From an uncultured Polaribacter sp. (lineage in GTDB: Bacteria > Bacteroidota > Bacteroidia > Flavobacteriales > Flavobacteriaceae), in assembly GCF_947501385.1 (NCBI RefSeq), contig NZ_CANMVP010000017.1, positions 1-64,000 on the forward strand: a stretch of DNA of 64,000 nt, given 5' to 3'. Each line of letters begins with the position of its first letter. Positions within the stretch are counted from its first letter, which is position 1. The translations under genes and the position numbers were made by a program. Positions 63,302 through 64,000 of this stretch are shown piece by piece. Below the pieces are notes generated by a model. That model had not been told where the DNA came from, ran no database searches, and was given only the letters and a program-made list of their open reading frames with translations.

Positions 63302-64000
63302 ATGCTCAAAAAATTCTTTATTACCTGTTCAGGAGTTGATAAAAACATCATCAATAAATGTTCTGATGGCGAACAAAACAAATATGTTGGTATTGGTGCA
63401 ACCGTTTTTTTTACAGCAATTATGGCAACAATAGCAGGTAGTTATGCACTTTATACCGTTTTCGACAATGTATTTATAGCTATTTTCTTTGGTCTTATTT
63501 GGGGATTATTGATTTTTAATTTAGACAGGTTTATCGTCTCAACCATCAAAAAACAAGATTCTAAATGGAAAGAATTTTTACAAGCCTCACCAAGAATTGC
63601 ACTCGCAGTAATTATTGCCATTGTCATTTCAAAACCTTTAGAATTAAAATTGTTTGAGAAAGAAATCAATCAGGTTTTGTTAACGGAGAAAAATCAAATG
63701 ACCCTAGATAATAAAACGCAAATCGCACAACAATTTTCACCAGAAATTGCAAAAATAAATTCAGAAATTTCAAATTTAAAAAACGAAGTTCATGTAAAAG
63801 AAACCGAAACCAATACTTTATACGAAACTTACATTGCAGAAGCTGAAGGCAGAAAAGGAACAAAATTATTGGGCAAAGGATCTGTTTATAAAGAAAAAAG
63901 AGAAAAACATGATGTTGCTTTACTCGCATTAAATCAGCTAAAGAAAGAAAATTCAGAAAAAGTAAAGAACAAAGAATTAGCAATTGCCAATCTTATAGAA
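63302..64000 (+). CDS. DUF4407 family membrane protein (3' end outside the window)
   Basis: The first 233 codons are present and the frame is still open at the window edge. 'MLKKFFITCSGVDKNIINKCSDGEQNKYVGIGATVFFTAIMATIAG' with two TM helices, 'WGLLIFNLDRFIVSTIKK' and a third TM ('RIALAVIIAIVISKPLELKLFEKEI') are the DUF4407 signature. After about residue 125 a long Lys/Glu-rich coiled coil begins ('KINSEISNLKNEVHVKETE'). DUF4407 proteins have four TM helices and an unknown role; a fourth TM is expected beyond the edge. Confidence 0.85.
   Translation, partial: MLKKFFITCSGVDKNIINKCSDGEQNKYVGIGATVFFTAIMATIAGSYALYTVFDNVFIAIFFGLIWGLLIFNLDRFIVSTIKKQDSKWKEFLQASPRIALAVIIAIVISKPLELKLFEKEINQVLLTEKNQMTLDNKTQIAQQFSPEIAKINSEISNLKNEVHVKETETNTLYETYIAEAEGRKGTKLLGKGSVYKEKREKHDVALLALNQLKKENSEKVKNKELAIANLIE

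Overview
This is a compact, AT-rich chromosomal segment from a member of the Bacteroidota, most likely a marine Flavobacteriaceae close to Polaribacter or Tenacibaculum. Supporting signs are promoters of the flavobacterial type (TTG, about 16-20 bp, TAnnTTTG), start codons without Shine-Dalgarno sequences, a one-piece SecDF, a HPRT-adenylate kinase fusion, a GatB-AspRS fusion, the tmRNA tag GEDNYALAA, lipoproteins with SC lipoboxes, and dispersed palindromes typical of this family. The genus is an inference; no rRNA gene is present.

Layout. 0-5 kb: a transglutaminase-like protein, DUF1801, an MscS channel, DUF3820, an AlaDH/PNT-type dehydrogenase and DUF2945. 4.9-5.6 kb: ssrA (tmRNA) behind a long repeat-bearing leader. 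6-9.6 kb: a glycosyltransferase, then an overlapping ftsE-GT2-2OG oxygenase operon. 9.7-14.5 kb: a 1012-residue TPR protein coupled to an outer-membrane barrel. 14.6-18.5 kb: secreted peptidase, DoxX, amidohydrolase and FKBP genes. 18.6-26.7 kb: a complete trp operon (E-G-D-small ORF-C-DNA glycosylase-F-B-A, minus strand), heavily invaded by short repeats and preceded by a leader peptide with three Trp codons and an attenuator. 26.8-27.4 kb: a YafQ-type toxin/RHH antitoxin pair. 27.5-32.7 kb: gatC-gatA-gatB::aspS, with an Asn-rich leader peptide and a second attenuator. 32.9-45.4 kb: surface-repeat protein, gyrB, DUF6588, mdh, recQ, fhs and secDF. 45.5-48.1 kb: a frameshifted ORF6N gene, hpt::adk and obgE. 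48.2-53 kb: a BlaI/BlaR-like regulatory cluster with a strong operator array, then DUF456. 53.5 kb: an unannotated small RNA candidate opposite lysS. 53.7-64 kb: lysS, glutaminase, sialate O-acetylesterase, an unknown protein, rsmG, a fatty acid desaturase, an aminotransferase and a truncated DUF4407 gene.

How the parts fit. The most striking logic is at 27.5-32.7 kb. An AspRS carrying the His typical of non-discriminating enzymes is fused to GatB and co-transcribed with GatA and GatC, which would make Asn-tRNA(Asn) by transamidation. The leader peptide before the operon has 7 Asn codons out of 15 and is followed by mutually exclusive antiterminator and terminator hairpins. The operon therefore appears to sense its own product. 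The trp operon uses the same geometry with Trp codons. The second theme is dispersed palindromic repeats that act as terminators and are also read into proteins: the C-termini of TrpF and TrpG, the N-termini of TrpE and the glycosylase, an insert in TrpF, and the GatB-AspRS linker. They include a 105-bp element present twice, with compensatory changes in its hairpins.
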